Positions 36,064-43,054 of a DNA stretch of 64,000 nucleotides are shown here, piece by piece. Position 1 is the first letter of the stretch. Every line of letters starts with the position of its first letter. Both the position numbers and the translations under genes were made by a program. The notes below the pieces were generated by a model that saw nothing but the letters and a program-made list of their open reading frames with translations, was not told where the DNA came from and searched no databases. Origin of the DNA: Flagellimonas lutimaris (GTDB taxonomy: Bacteria; Bacteroidota; Bacteroidia; Flavobacteriales; Flavobacteriaceae). The stretch is taken from assembly GCF_003581615.1 (NCBI RefSeq), contig NZ_QXFH01000072.1:310001-374000 (forward strand), written 5' to 3'.

Positions 36064-37497
36064 CTATTCCTTAATAAAATTCACATAATGGTCATACCTT
36101 TCAAAAATTTGATTCACATAATTGTAAGGTTCAATCCCATTGACATATCCATAGTTGATCGAAGGATGGTTATAGTTTTTAGGATAAGTAAGCTCCAAAA
36201 GCATCTCATTTACATTTCCATCCCAAACATTTGGGTTTAATTTATTCAATGCCGCAAGTTTCCGTGCATCTTTAATGTGGTAATAACCGCTGTTATAAGC
36301 GCCCATTGTAAATTTGATGCGCTGAACAGTATCGGTAATCTCCTCAAAATTGTCATATATGCTTTTTAAATATTTAGATCCAGCATTGATATTGTCAACA
36401 GGGTCCAAGATGTTTTCGACACCCAATTCCTGCGCTGTGTTGGGCATAAGCTGCATTAGGCCTTCTGCACCTGTCCAAGAGTTGGCCTCTTGATCAAATC
36501 GTGATTCTTGATAAACCAATGAAGCCAAAAGTCGCCAATCCCATCCCAATTTTTTCGCATTTTCCTTGATTACACTATCATACTTACTGATTTGATAGTT
36601 GGTAAGGCTATAAAATTCACTTTTTACGCGACGACTAAAATTTCGTTTGTTTCTAAAATATTTATTGTAAATCACATAATAGTCGTTCCTTTTCTTCTCG
36701 TTTTCAATCCACTGGTTGATTTTGGCCAAAAAATCATCAGAATTCTTGTTCACTGCCCAAGCTATACGTTGAGAAAAACTAACGGGTACGGATACATCCA
36801 AAATTGGAAAAAAGGATGCATTGATTTGGGCCAAATTTTTATCGGCCAAGGTATATTTAATCTCCCCATCTGCAACCATCTTTATAATTTCTGCTGTAGC
36901 CAACTTTCCTTTTAAGGTATCTATAACAATAGTTCCCCCAATTTCTTTAGAAAGATTTTGCAAACGGTCGAAATATGAAGAACTAAACCTAACGGATACA
37001 GTGTCATTGATTAACTGAATGGGATCCTGCACTAATCTTTCTTTGATGTTATCCAAGGTTAATTTTCTCCAGTTTTCGGGCTTTCGCTGCACCAGCACTT
37101 GATTGGTTAGATATAGGTAATCTGTAAACGCAACCTTTTTTTTACGTTCTGTAGTTATTGCCAAGCCGTAAGCAACTATATCAACTGTACCTTTGTTCAA
37201 CTCTGATAACAATGAATTTAGGTCTTCTGAAACGATAATTTCCAACTCAAGATCAAAATGTTCGGCAAGTCTTTCCAATAGTTCATATTCGTAACCCATG
37301 GGCTTACCTTTGTACAAAAAATAACTTGTACTGCTGTACGCAAGAATGGCTCTTAACTTCCCGTCTTCTTTGATCTCTTGAAAATCTCTGTATATAAGAT
37401 TTGTATTGTCCTCATTGGAATCATGTTCTTTGTTTTGGGTATTGCAGGTTAAAAAAATTAAACTGAGCAGGCTTAAAATTAAGGTTGTTCTGTTCAT
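36064..37497 (-). CDS. MltF-like lytic murein transglycosylase with N-terminal substrate-binding domain
   Basis: Lipoprotein of 477 residues. The signal peptide MNRTTLILSLLSLIFLTCN has a lipobox ending in Cys. Residues about 40-270 form an SBP_bac_3-type domain (LRAILAYSSTSYFLYKGKPMGYEYELLERLAEHF). Residues about 320-450 form the lytic transglycosylase (SLT) domain: LLASLVYQESRFDQEANSW with the catalytic Glu, GLMQLMPNTAQELGV, and YNSGYYHI. It cleaves peptidoglycan between MurNAc and GlcNAc at the outer membrane. The two-domain form matches MltF. It is followed by a 659-base AT-rich intergenic region on its 5' side. Confidence 0.9.
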   Translation of the reverse strand: MNRTTLILSLLSLIFLTCNTQNKEHDSNEDNTNLIYRDFQEIKEDGKLRAILAYSSTSYFLYKGKPMGYEYELLERLAEHFDLELEIIVSEDLNSLLSELNKGTVDIVAYGLAITTERKKKVAFTDYLYLTNQVLVQRKPENWRKLTLDNIKERLVQDPIQLINDTVSVRFSSSYFDRLQNLSKEIGGTIVIDTLKGKLATAEIIKMVADGEIKYTLADKNLAQINASFFPILDVSVPVSFSQRIAWAVNKNSDDFLAKINQWIENEKKRNDYYVIYNKYFRNKRNFSRRVKSEFYSLTNYQISKYDSVIKENAKKLGWDWRLLASLVYQESRFDQEANSWTGAEGLMQLMPNTAQELGVENILDPVDNINAGSKYLKSIYDNFEEITDTVQRIKFTMGAYNSGYYHIKDARKLAALNKLNPNVWDGNVNEMLLELTYPKNYNHPSINYGYVNGIEPYNYVNQIFERYDHYVNFIKE

Positions 37498-38156
37498 ATT
37501 TTATGGGTGGCTAATTATTTGGTTTTAGTGATTTTTAATATCAAGACCTTTACTCGTATAATTGCTTTTTTAGTTTCTTGTCAAATAATTCAATGTGATT
37601 TATGTTCCGATGGCTTATCCTTGACCAATATGTGCATGATGGAAATAATCTGTAAATAGGAATATTCATTTTTTTAGATTGTTCCCTCCAAAAAATAAAA
37701 AACTGACAGGTATGATATAGATGAAAAAGGTTAAAAAACCTGTTCTAATTTAAGTTGGACAGCTTCCATTGGCCTCAGCCCGACTCTTTGAAGATAATAA
37801 AAAGCATTAAATACCATTTATGTATACCATTTCAGTTTTTTAATCAAGATTACAATACAGGTGAAAATGGGAAAACATATTTTTTTGAATGATTTTTCAA
37901 AAAATGTTTTTGTCTGGTTGTTTTTTGATGATTTTTTTCAAAATAAATACCTATTAATTATTTAGAAATTCAACACCACATCATTTTATAGCAAAGAATT
38001 GCAAATAAGCAAATTAAGCCTCTCGATTTAATTAAAATGATAATGACATCCAGTGAATTGCCGAGATACTCAATTAATTCGTTAAAGTTGGTTTAAATCG
38101 CTGCCTGTTAGTGTTTTAAATTCTAATTTCGCACAGCTATTGAAAAATTAAATAGA
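37498..38156. other. Long AT-rich intergenic region
   Basis: 659 bases without a convincing gene. The longest small frame I noticed is a Phe-rich 32-codon ORF at about 37867, which has no clear start signal and low-complexity coding. There is a T-rich stretch around 37880-37945. The leftward promoter of the MltF-like gene and the rightward promoter of the cupin-like gene must lie here, but I do not see a clear TAnnTTTG / TTG pair. TAATTTCG at 38124-38131 is a weak -7 candidate for the rightward gene. Confidence 0.5.
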
Positions 38157-38567
38157 ATGCAGTTTGTGGAGTTGAACCCAGTGGGCAATTTTGACCCTTG
38201 GGAACAGGAGAAGATTGATGAGTTGCTACATCAAGAAATAAAAGGATCGTTAAGTAATAGATTGGTTTTTGAAAATGAGGTGATAAAGCTTTGGGATTTA
38301 AGGCTTCTTCCCGGTGAACGGCTAAATTTCAGAAGACATAATACCAATTACGGTTGGGTCTGTACAACAGGAGGTTTAGTGATTACCCGTTATGGAAATG
38401 GTAAAATAGATATGGTCAAGCTTAACCCTGGGGATACCGAGTATTTTGAAAATAGGGGCAAAAACTATGTCAACGATTTGGAGAATATCGGAGAAGATAC
38501 CTTGGTCATCAATATTTTGGAATACAAAGAGTCCAAGACAGAGAACAGGTATCAGTTTTCTACCTAA
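38157..38567 (+). CDS. Small cupin-like protein
   Basis: A 136-residue cytoplasmic-looking protein, MQFVELNPVGNFDPWEQEKI to the C-terminus. The middle region IKLWDLRLLPGERLNFRRHNTNYGWVCTTGGLVITRYGNG has the strand, turn and glycine pattern of a small beta-barrel cupin, with PGDTEYF matching the second cupin motif. The usual metal-binding histidines are not complete (one His in FRRHN). I would call it cupin-like and not assign a reaction. It faces the unknown zinc-ribbon protein tail to tail with a 4-base overlap. A long intergenic region precedes it, so it is a stand-alone gene with its own promoter. Confidence 0.6.
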   Translation: MQFVELNPVGNFDPWEQEKIDELLHQEIKGSLSNRLVFENEVIKLWDLRLLPGERLNFRRHNTNYGWVCTTGGLVITRYGNGKIDMVKLNPGDTEYFENRGKNYVNDLENIGEDTLVINILEYKESKTENRYQFST

Positions 38568-39007
38568 ATTGCCTTAATGTTTGCCCTTAGCCCTGAGATG
38601 ATACCAAGAATATTTTCCACAGTTTCATCCAAATAGTATTTTATGGCCAAATGTGGAATCCTAATGGTCGTGAAACCATTTTTAAAGGAATGCATGGCGT
38701 CTTCTAAGTCATTAATGGCTTGTTCGTGGGTTATCATGTTATAATTTTTGTCAATCTCTATATTGAGTTTGACGCGGGAAATGGCAATATCAACAGATTT
38801 TTTACCATCCCACCATTCCAACATGGGGTGAACTCCAGCTTCTTTTAATGCGTAGAATAAATGAATGGCGTCAATCGGGGTGTCGTTATCCAGTATAACT
38901 TTTTTGATGAGCCGTGTATGTCGTTCGCAAAGTTCAACGCCTAAAGATTCTTTTGAAGCTTTAAGTTGTTGAGGGCTAATGTCTTTGCCGCAATCCTTAC
39001 ATGCCAT
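38564..39007 (-). CDS. Hypothetical protein with N-terminal Cys cluster and possible nuclease-like fold
   Basis: A 147-residue protein starting MACKDCGKDISPQQ with a CxxC pair and a later CERH, which could bind zinc. The rest contains LEWWDGKKSVDIAISRVKLN, then IEID and a C-terminal HEQAINDLEDAMHSFKNGF followed by TTIRIP. This order (D in a strand, ExD/K in the next strand, then an H-Q-x-D helix) resembles DUF559/very-short-patch-repair-like PD-(D/E)XK proteins. I see this only as a pattern and cannot name a family with certainty. No signal peptide is seen. It is convergent with the cupin-like gene and divergent from the Nramp operon. Confidence 0.6.
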   Translation of the reverse strand: MACKDCGKDISPQQLKASKESLGVELCERHTRLIKKVILDNDTPIDAIHLFYALKEAGVHPMLEWWDGKKSVDIAISRVKLNIEIDKNYNMITHEQAINDLEDAMHSFKNGFTTIRIPHLAIKYYLDETVENILGIISGLRANIKAI

Positions 39008-39110
39008 AAGTTTTTTTAAGGTTTAAGTCTAAGTATGATTTGGGACTATTATAACTTTGAGTTTTTTAAAATCGTATAAAAATTCGACGTACGACATTCC
39101 ACTTTTAGAC

Positions 39111-39138
39111 GAAATGCATTTTTTTGGATGAAATGCAT
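39111..39138. promoter_or_regulatory. Two direct copies of GAAATGCAT upstream of the Nramp-pxp operon
   Basis: GAAATGCAT occurs at 39111-39119 and again at 39130-39138, a spacing of 19 bases, close to two turns of the helix. Each contains the palindrome ATGCAT. The repeats lie 50-80 bases before the start of the Nramp gene, where a regulator of the operon would bind. No regulator is identified. Confidence 0.4.
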
Positions 39139-39188
39139 GTTTTGTTCAGATATACTTTTAATTTAAACGCACCAAAACCAAAGAATCC

Positions 39189-40385
39189 ATGTTTAAAAAA
39201 ATAGGACCGGGCGTTCTTGTCGCTGCAGCTTTTGTGGGTCCAGGAACAATCACTATGTGCACCTTGGCCGGAGTACGCTTTGGATATGCTTTGATATGGG
39301 CTTTGTTGGTGTCCATTATCGCAACCATCGTTTTGCAAGGAATGGCAGGTAGAATAGGGCTTGTTACGCAAAATGGCCTTGTTGATGTGGTCAGAACAGA
39401 ACTTAAAACATCCTGGGTCCGAAATGTGGTAATAGCTATAGTTTTGGGGGCTATTTTGGTGGGTAATGCGGCCTACGAAGCCGGTAATGTTGGAGGTGCT
39501 ACTCTTGGTCTTGAACAATTATTGCCGCAACCTGAATTAAAACCTCTTTTACCAGCAATTATAGGAGTCATCATATTTCTATTGCTTTGGTTCAGTAATT
39601 ACAAGGTTTTAGAAAAGATATTTGTGGGCTTAGTGGGTATTATGGGAGTGAGCTTTGTGATTTGTGCCATCATCACCCAACCATCAATTTCTGGAATATT
39701 AAAAGGAATGTTTGTGCCACAGTTGCCCGAAGACGGATTGCTCACGGTAATAGCCTTGGTAGGTACCACCGTAGTTCCATATAATCTTTTCTTGCATGCT
39801 TCATTGGTTAAGGAGAAATGGAATTCCAAAACCGATTTAAAAGCGGTGAATTGGGATACAATCGTATCCATTGGCTTGGGAGGATTGGTCTCCATAGCAA
39901 TACTTATTACTGCTTCCGCAGCCCCAATTTCAGAAATTAACAACGCTTTGGATATGGCCAAGGCCCTTGAGCCCCTTTTTGGTAAAATGGCGTTCTTATT
40001 TATGGCAATCGGGCTATTGGCCGCAGGAATTACTTCGGCCATCACAGCACCTTTGGCCGCAGCTTACGTGGCCAGTAGTTGCTTTGGTTGGGAAGGAGGC
40101 ATGCAGAACAAAAAATTCAAAATAGTTTGGGCCATAGTGCTTTTGTGCGGTGTGGTGTTTCTTTCTTTTGATATAAAACCCATCGAGGTGATTCAATTTG
40201 CACAGGTGGCGAATGGAATCTTGCTTCCTGTAATGGCACTCTTGCTGTTATGGATTGTAAATAAAAAATCTGTGATGGGCGAAAATAAGAATACGGTGTT
40301 GCAAAATGCGTTCGGTATTGCCATAGTGGTTTTCGCTATATTTTTAGGGGCAAAGAGTATTTTTAAAGTAGTTGGATTATTGTAG
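39189..40385 (+). CDS. Nramp-family transporter with non-canonical metal-site motifs, in the pxp operon
   Basis: Membrane transporter of 398 residues with about 11 helices and the Nramp (SLC11/MntH) fold. In metal-transporting Nramps the first helix carries DPGN and the sixth MPHN. Here they are GPGT (residues 17-20) and VPYN (196-199), so the metal-binding Asp, Met and His are all changed. Other Nramp-like segments remain, such as GIL-type loops and LFLHASLV. It is directly followed by pxpA, with its stop codon touching the pxpA start, and is the first gene of the 5-oxoprolinase operon. A role in bringing in 5-oxoproline or another organic substrate is more plausible than divalent metal uptake, but this is inference. 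Confidence 0.8.
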   Translation: MFKKIGPGVLVAAAFVGPGTITMCTLAGVRFGYALIWALLVSIIATIVLQGMAGRIGLVTQNGLVDVVRTELKTSWVRNVVIAIVLGAILVGNAAYEAGNVGGATLGLEQLLPQPELKPLLPAIIGVIIFLLLWFSNYKVLEKIFVGLVGIMGVSFVICAIITQPSISGILKGMFVPQLPEDGLLTVIALVGTTVVPYNLFLHASLVKEKWNSKTDLKAVNWDTIVSIGLGGLVSIAILITASAAPISEINNALDMAKALEPLFGKMAFLFMAIGLLAAGITSAITAPLAAAYVASSCFGWEGGMQNKKFKIVWAIVLLCGVVFLSFDIKPIEVIQFAQVANGILLPVMALLLLWIVNKKSVMGENKNTVLQNAFGIAIVVFAIFLGAKSIFKVVGLL

Positions 40386-41129
40386 ATGGGTCAATTAAAG
40401 ATAGATATTAATTGTGATGTAGGGGAAGGAGTAGGGAACGAAGCGGATATTTTTCCATTCATAAGCTCCTGCAACATTGCGTGCGGTGGCCATGCAGGTG
40501 ACAAGGAGACCATGTTAAAGGTTGCTTCCCTCGCCAAGAAACATAACCTTAAAGTCGGTTCGCATCCATCATACCCCGATAAAGCTAATTTTGGCAGGGA
40601 GGTGATGGATATCTCAGGCCAAGACCTGATACAAAGTATTAGAAAACAATTGGCGGATTTTGATGAGGTTCTAAAACAGGAACAAATCAGCTTGCATCAT
40701 ATCAAAGCCCACGGAGCACTGTATAATCAAACGGCAAAGGATGAGAGATTGGCAGTGGTTTATTTGGATGCCATTGCCGATTACAAACAGAAAGCCCTGC
40801 TGTACGTTCCTTTTGACTCGGTAATAGCGCACAAAGCAAAGGAACAAGGTTTCAATCTCTGGTTTGAGGCCTTCGCGGATAGAAACTATAATGCTGACTT
40901 ATCCCTAGTCTCCAGAAAAGAAGAAAATGCTTTAATTACAGCACCCGAAGTAGTGTTGAAACATATATTGCCCATCATTAAAAACGGAAAAGTACAGTCC
41001 GTGGATGGCGATTTATGTAATATTCAGGCGAATACTCTTTGTATACACGGCGATACGGTTTCTGCCTTAAAAATATTAATGTATCTTTCAAAAGAATTAC
41101 CCAAGAACCAGGTAGAAATACAAAAGTGA
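40386..41129 (+). CDS. pxpA: 5-oxoprolinase subunit PxpA (LamB/YcsF family)
   Basis: Subunit of the three-component ATP-dependent 5-oxoprolinase that opens pyroglutamate to glutamate. The sequence has IDINCDVGEGVGNEADIFP, SSCNIACGGHAGDKETM and LHHIKAHGALYNQTAKDERL, the standard LamB/YcsF motifs with a His and Asp likely in catalysis. It is 247 residues, normal length. The start codon follows the Nramp stop directly. The stop overlaps the pxpB GTG start by 4 bases (GTGA). Confidence 0.95.
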   Translation: MGQLKIDINCDVGEGVGNEADIFPFISSCNIACGGHAGDKETMLKVASLAKKHNLKVGSHPSYPDKANFGREVMDISGQDLIQSIRKQLADFDEVLKQEQISLHHIKAHGALYNQTAKDERLAVVYLDAIADYKQKALLYVPFDSVIAHKAKEQGFNLWFEAFADRNYNADLSLVSRKEENALITAPEVVLKHILPIIKNGKVQSVDGDLCNIQANTLCIHGDTVSALKILMYLSKELPKNQVEIQK

Positions 41130-41860
41130 AAAGTTACCCCATTAGCATCAAACCCTTTGGAGAACGAGCCGTTTTAGTGGAGTGGCCCGATGAGGTAAGT
41201 GAATCCATTTTGGCAGATATCCTTGATTTTATGGATGCTTTTAAAGAGCTGAAAATACCCGATTGGGAAATGTCCGTTGCCTATAATTCCTTAACTATGG
41301 TCTATAACAAAGACCATTTGGATTTTGAAGATACCAAGGAAATGATTCAGGCTTGTCATAAAAAACAGGGCCAGTCAAAAACAGAACGGGTTCAGCATTT
41401 ATGGACGTTACCCGTATGCTACGACCTTGAATTTGGAATGGACATCGAAGAAGCAGCCAATACTTTAAAAATTTCGGTGGAAGAATTGATTAAACAGCAT
41501 ACCTCACATCAATATGTAGTGTATGGAATCGGTTTTTTGCCCGGTTTTATGTATTTAGGCGGGCTGCCATCATCTTTAGAGATTCCGCGTCGTGCAGAAC
41601 CAAGATTGAAAGTGCAGAAAGGTTCCGTGGGGTTGGCCAGTAAACAAACCGGTATTTACCCGCAAGATTCCCCGGGCGGTTGGAACATTATTGGTAATTG
41701 CCCTGTAACTCTGTTCGATCCCAGTAAAAAAGACCCTTGTTTTGTTAAAGTGGGAGATAAGATACAGTTCGAGAGTATTTCCAAAGCAGAATACGAACTT
41801 CATAAAATAGAAGGGGAAGTGGGCATTTACAAACCGGAAAAAGTTGTGTTGAATGCTTAA
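41126..41860 (+). CDS. pxpB: 5-oxoprolinase subunit PxpB (allophanate hydrolase subunit 1-like)
   Basis: The 244-residue PxpB subunit acts with PxpC, likely activating 5-oxoproline by phosphorylation. Motifs are GERAVLVEWPDEV at the N-terminus, YGIGFLPGFMYLGGLPSSLEIPRR, KGSVGLASKQTGIYPQDSPGGWNIIGNCPVTLF, the KipI/allophanate-hydrolase subunit 1 signature. I start at the GTG (41126) overlapping the pxpA stop. An upstream in-frame ATG would extend deep into pxpA and adds unrelated residues. It overlaps pxpC by 8 bases. Confidence 0.93.
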   Translation: MKSYPISIKPFGERAVLVEWPDEVSESILADILDFMDAFKELKIPDWEMSVAYNSLTMVYNKDHLDFEDTKEMIQACHKKQGQSKTERVQHLWTLPVCYDLEFGMDIEEAANTLKISVEELIKQHTSHQYVVYGIGFLPGFMYLGGLPSSLEIPRRAEPRLKVQKGSVGLASKQTGIYPQDSPGGWNIIGNCPVTLFDPSKKDPCFVKVGDKIQFESISKAEYELHKIEGEVGIYKPEKVVLNA

Positions 41861-42692
41861 AGTATTGAAACCAGGCCTTTATTTAACTATCCAAGACCTT
41901 GGTAGATTTGGGTACAGAGATATAGGTGTGCCTACTGCCGGAGCAATGGATGTGGAATCCGTTAAAAAAGCCAATCTGTTATTGGAGAATGATGAGAATG
42001 ATGCTGTTTTGGAAATTACTATGACGGGTCCTACCTTACAGTTTGATGCCGATACGTATATAAGCTTGTCAGGAGCGCATATTGCTGCTACTCTGAACAA
42101 TGAGCCCATTGATAATTATGCGGTGGTAAAAGTGGAAAAAGGCGATATTTTGTCCTATGGGCGTTTGGAGCAAGGATTCAGGGGATATTTGGCTGTTAAA
42201 GGCGGATTTCAATCCGAAAAATTACTCAATAGCCGTTCCCAATTTTACCCTGTTACCAGCAAAGCACGAATAAAGGATGGTGAAGAGATACCTTACAAGG
42301 AAACTTTAACGTATAAGCCCAAAATATCCGAAGTAAAGATTGAAGAGCATTTTGAGGAAAACACCTTGAAAGTCTACAAAGGACCGGAGTTTTCATTATT
42401 ATCCGATGCACAGCTTACCGAAATATTTGCAAAACCTTTTACTGTTTCCAAAGAGAATAATCGAATGGCCTATCAGCTTTCCGAACTGATCACTGGGCAT
42501 TCCCATTCTATGTTAACCTCTGGAACATTACCGGGAACTATTCAGTTGACTCCAGCAGGTCGCATGATCATTCTAATGAAAGATGGTCAAACCACCGGAG
42601 GTTATCCAAGAATCCTGCAGCTTTCCGAAGCATCCATTTCTATTTTGGCTCAGAAAAAGTATGGGGATGAGCTACTGTTTAAACTTGTTTAG
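41853..42692 (+). CDS. pxpC: 5-oxoprolinase subunit PxpC (allophanate hydrolase subunit 2-like)
   Basis: Third subunit of 5-oxoprolinase, 279 residues, partner of PxpB. It carries LYLTIQDLGRFGYRDIGVPTAGAMD, LSGAHIAATLNN and HSMLTSGTLPGTIQLTPAGRMIILMKDGQTTGGYP, typical of the allophanate hydrolase subunit 2/KipA family. The length is somewhat short compared with some PxpC proteins (about 300-310 residues) but the motifs are complete. The start overlaps the pxpB stop by 8 bases. The pxpABC order with a transporter in front makes a self-contained pyroglutamate-use operon. Confidence 0.93.
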   Translation: MLKVLKPGLYLTIQDLGRFGYRDIGVPTAGAMDVESVKKANLLLENDENDAVLEITMTGPTLQFDADTYISLSGAHIAATLNNEPIDNYAVVKVEKGDILSYGRLEQGFRGYLAVKGGFQSEKLLNSRSQFYPVTSKARIKDGEEIPYKETLTYKPKISEVKIEEHFEENTLKVYKGPEFSLLSDAQLTEIFAKPFTVSKENNRMAYQLSELITGHSHSMLTSGTLPGTIQLTPAGRMIILMKDGQTTGGYPRILQLSEASISILAQKKYGDELLFKLV

Positions 42693-42748
42693 AAATAATT
42701 CTTTATTTTAATCAAAAACAGAACCGTTATTTTTCGTACCATTGAAAT

Positions 42749-42805
42749 ATGAAAACAATTAACACAGTCATTGTCGAGGTCATTATTATCCCAGAAATGG
42801 GGTGA
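42749..42805 (+). CDS. ilv operon leader peptide
   Basis: An 18-residue ORF, MKTINTVIVEVIIIPEMG, too short for normal gene finding. Eight of its 18 residues are Ile or Val, including three consecutive Ile codons at residues 12-14, and there is no Leu. It is followed 22 bases later by an intrinsic terminator and then the ilv operon. This is the arrangement of ribosome-mediated attenuation: low charged tRNA-Ile or tRNA-Val stalls the ribosome on these codons. Codons III lie just before PEMG-stop, which leaves the antiterminator segment at 42804-42810 free when the ribosome stalls. The peptide itself probably has no other function. Confidence 0.85.
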   Translation: MKTINTVIVEVIIIPEMG

Positions 42806-42841
42806 TACAGAGTTTCTATTGACTGAAAAGGCCTGTATTCC
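42804..42841 (+). promoter_or_regulatory. Antiterminator segment pairing with the ilv terminator
   Basis: GATACAG (42804-42810), which overlaps the leader stop codon, can pair with CTGTATT (42833-42839), with GG/CC pairs continuing outside a bulge. This uses the left arm of the terminator hairpin (42828-42838). GATACAG is also the sequence of the terminator's right side, so the two structures are mutually exclusive. A ribosome stalled on the Ile codons would favour this pairing and transcription through to ilvD. Confidence 0.7.
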
Positions 42842-42861
42842 ATACGATACAGGCCTTTTTT
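42828..42861 (+). terminator. Attenuator terminator of the ilv operon
   Basis: AAGGCCTGTAT (42828-42838) pairs perfectly with ATACAGGCCTT (42847-42857), an 11-pair stem with an 8-base loop, followed by TTTT. It lies 22 bases after the leader-peptide stop and about 190 bases before ilvD. When Ile and Val are plentiful the ribosome reaches the leader stop, covers the antiterminator segment, and this hairpin ends transcription. Confidence 0.88.
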
Positions 42862-42997
42862 GTTTGCAATTAAAATTAATTGAATATTGGAATTTTAATC
42901 AATCTAAAAAACTGAAATACAGGTATTTATGTTTATTATGTTTCCAGTGGATTTAAACAGCACGGAACTGTTAAAAATCTAGGGCTTTTTAAACATT

Positions 42998-43005
42998 TAT
43001 CTTTG
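42998..43005 (+). promoter_or_regulatory. Possible second promoter between attenuator and ilvD
   Basis: TATCTTTG matches the -7 TAnnTTTG consensus exactly and lies 50 bases before the ilvD start codon, downstream of the attenuator. No clear TTG -33 box is spaced correctly, so this is weak. If real, it would give attenuation-independent expression. Confidence 0.3.
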
Positions 43006-43054
43006 AATTACGGTATAAATTCAGAAGAATACTGTATTTGAATGAAATTTGACA

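Noticed and set aside
37867..37965. Phe-rich 32-codon frame in the long intergenic region
   Set aside because: Low-complexity translation, poor start context, no resemblance to known proteins.
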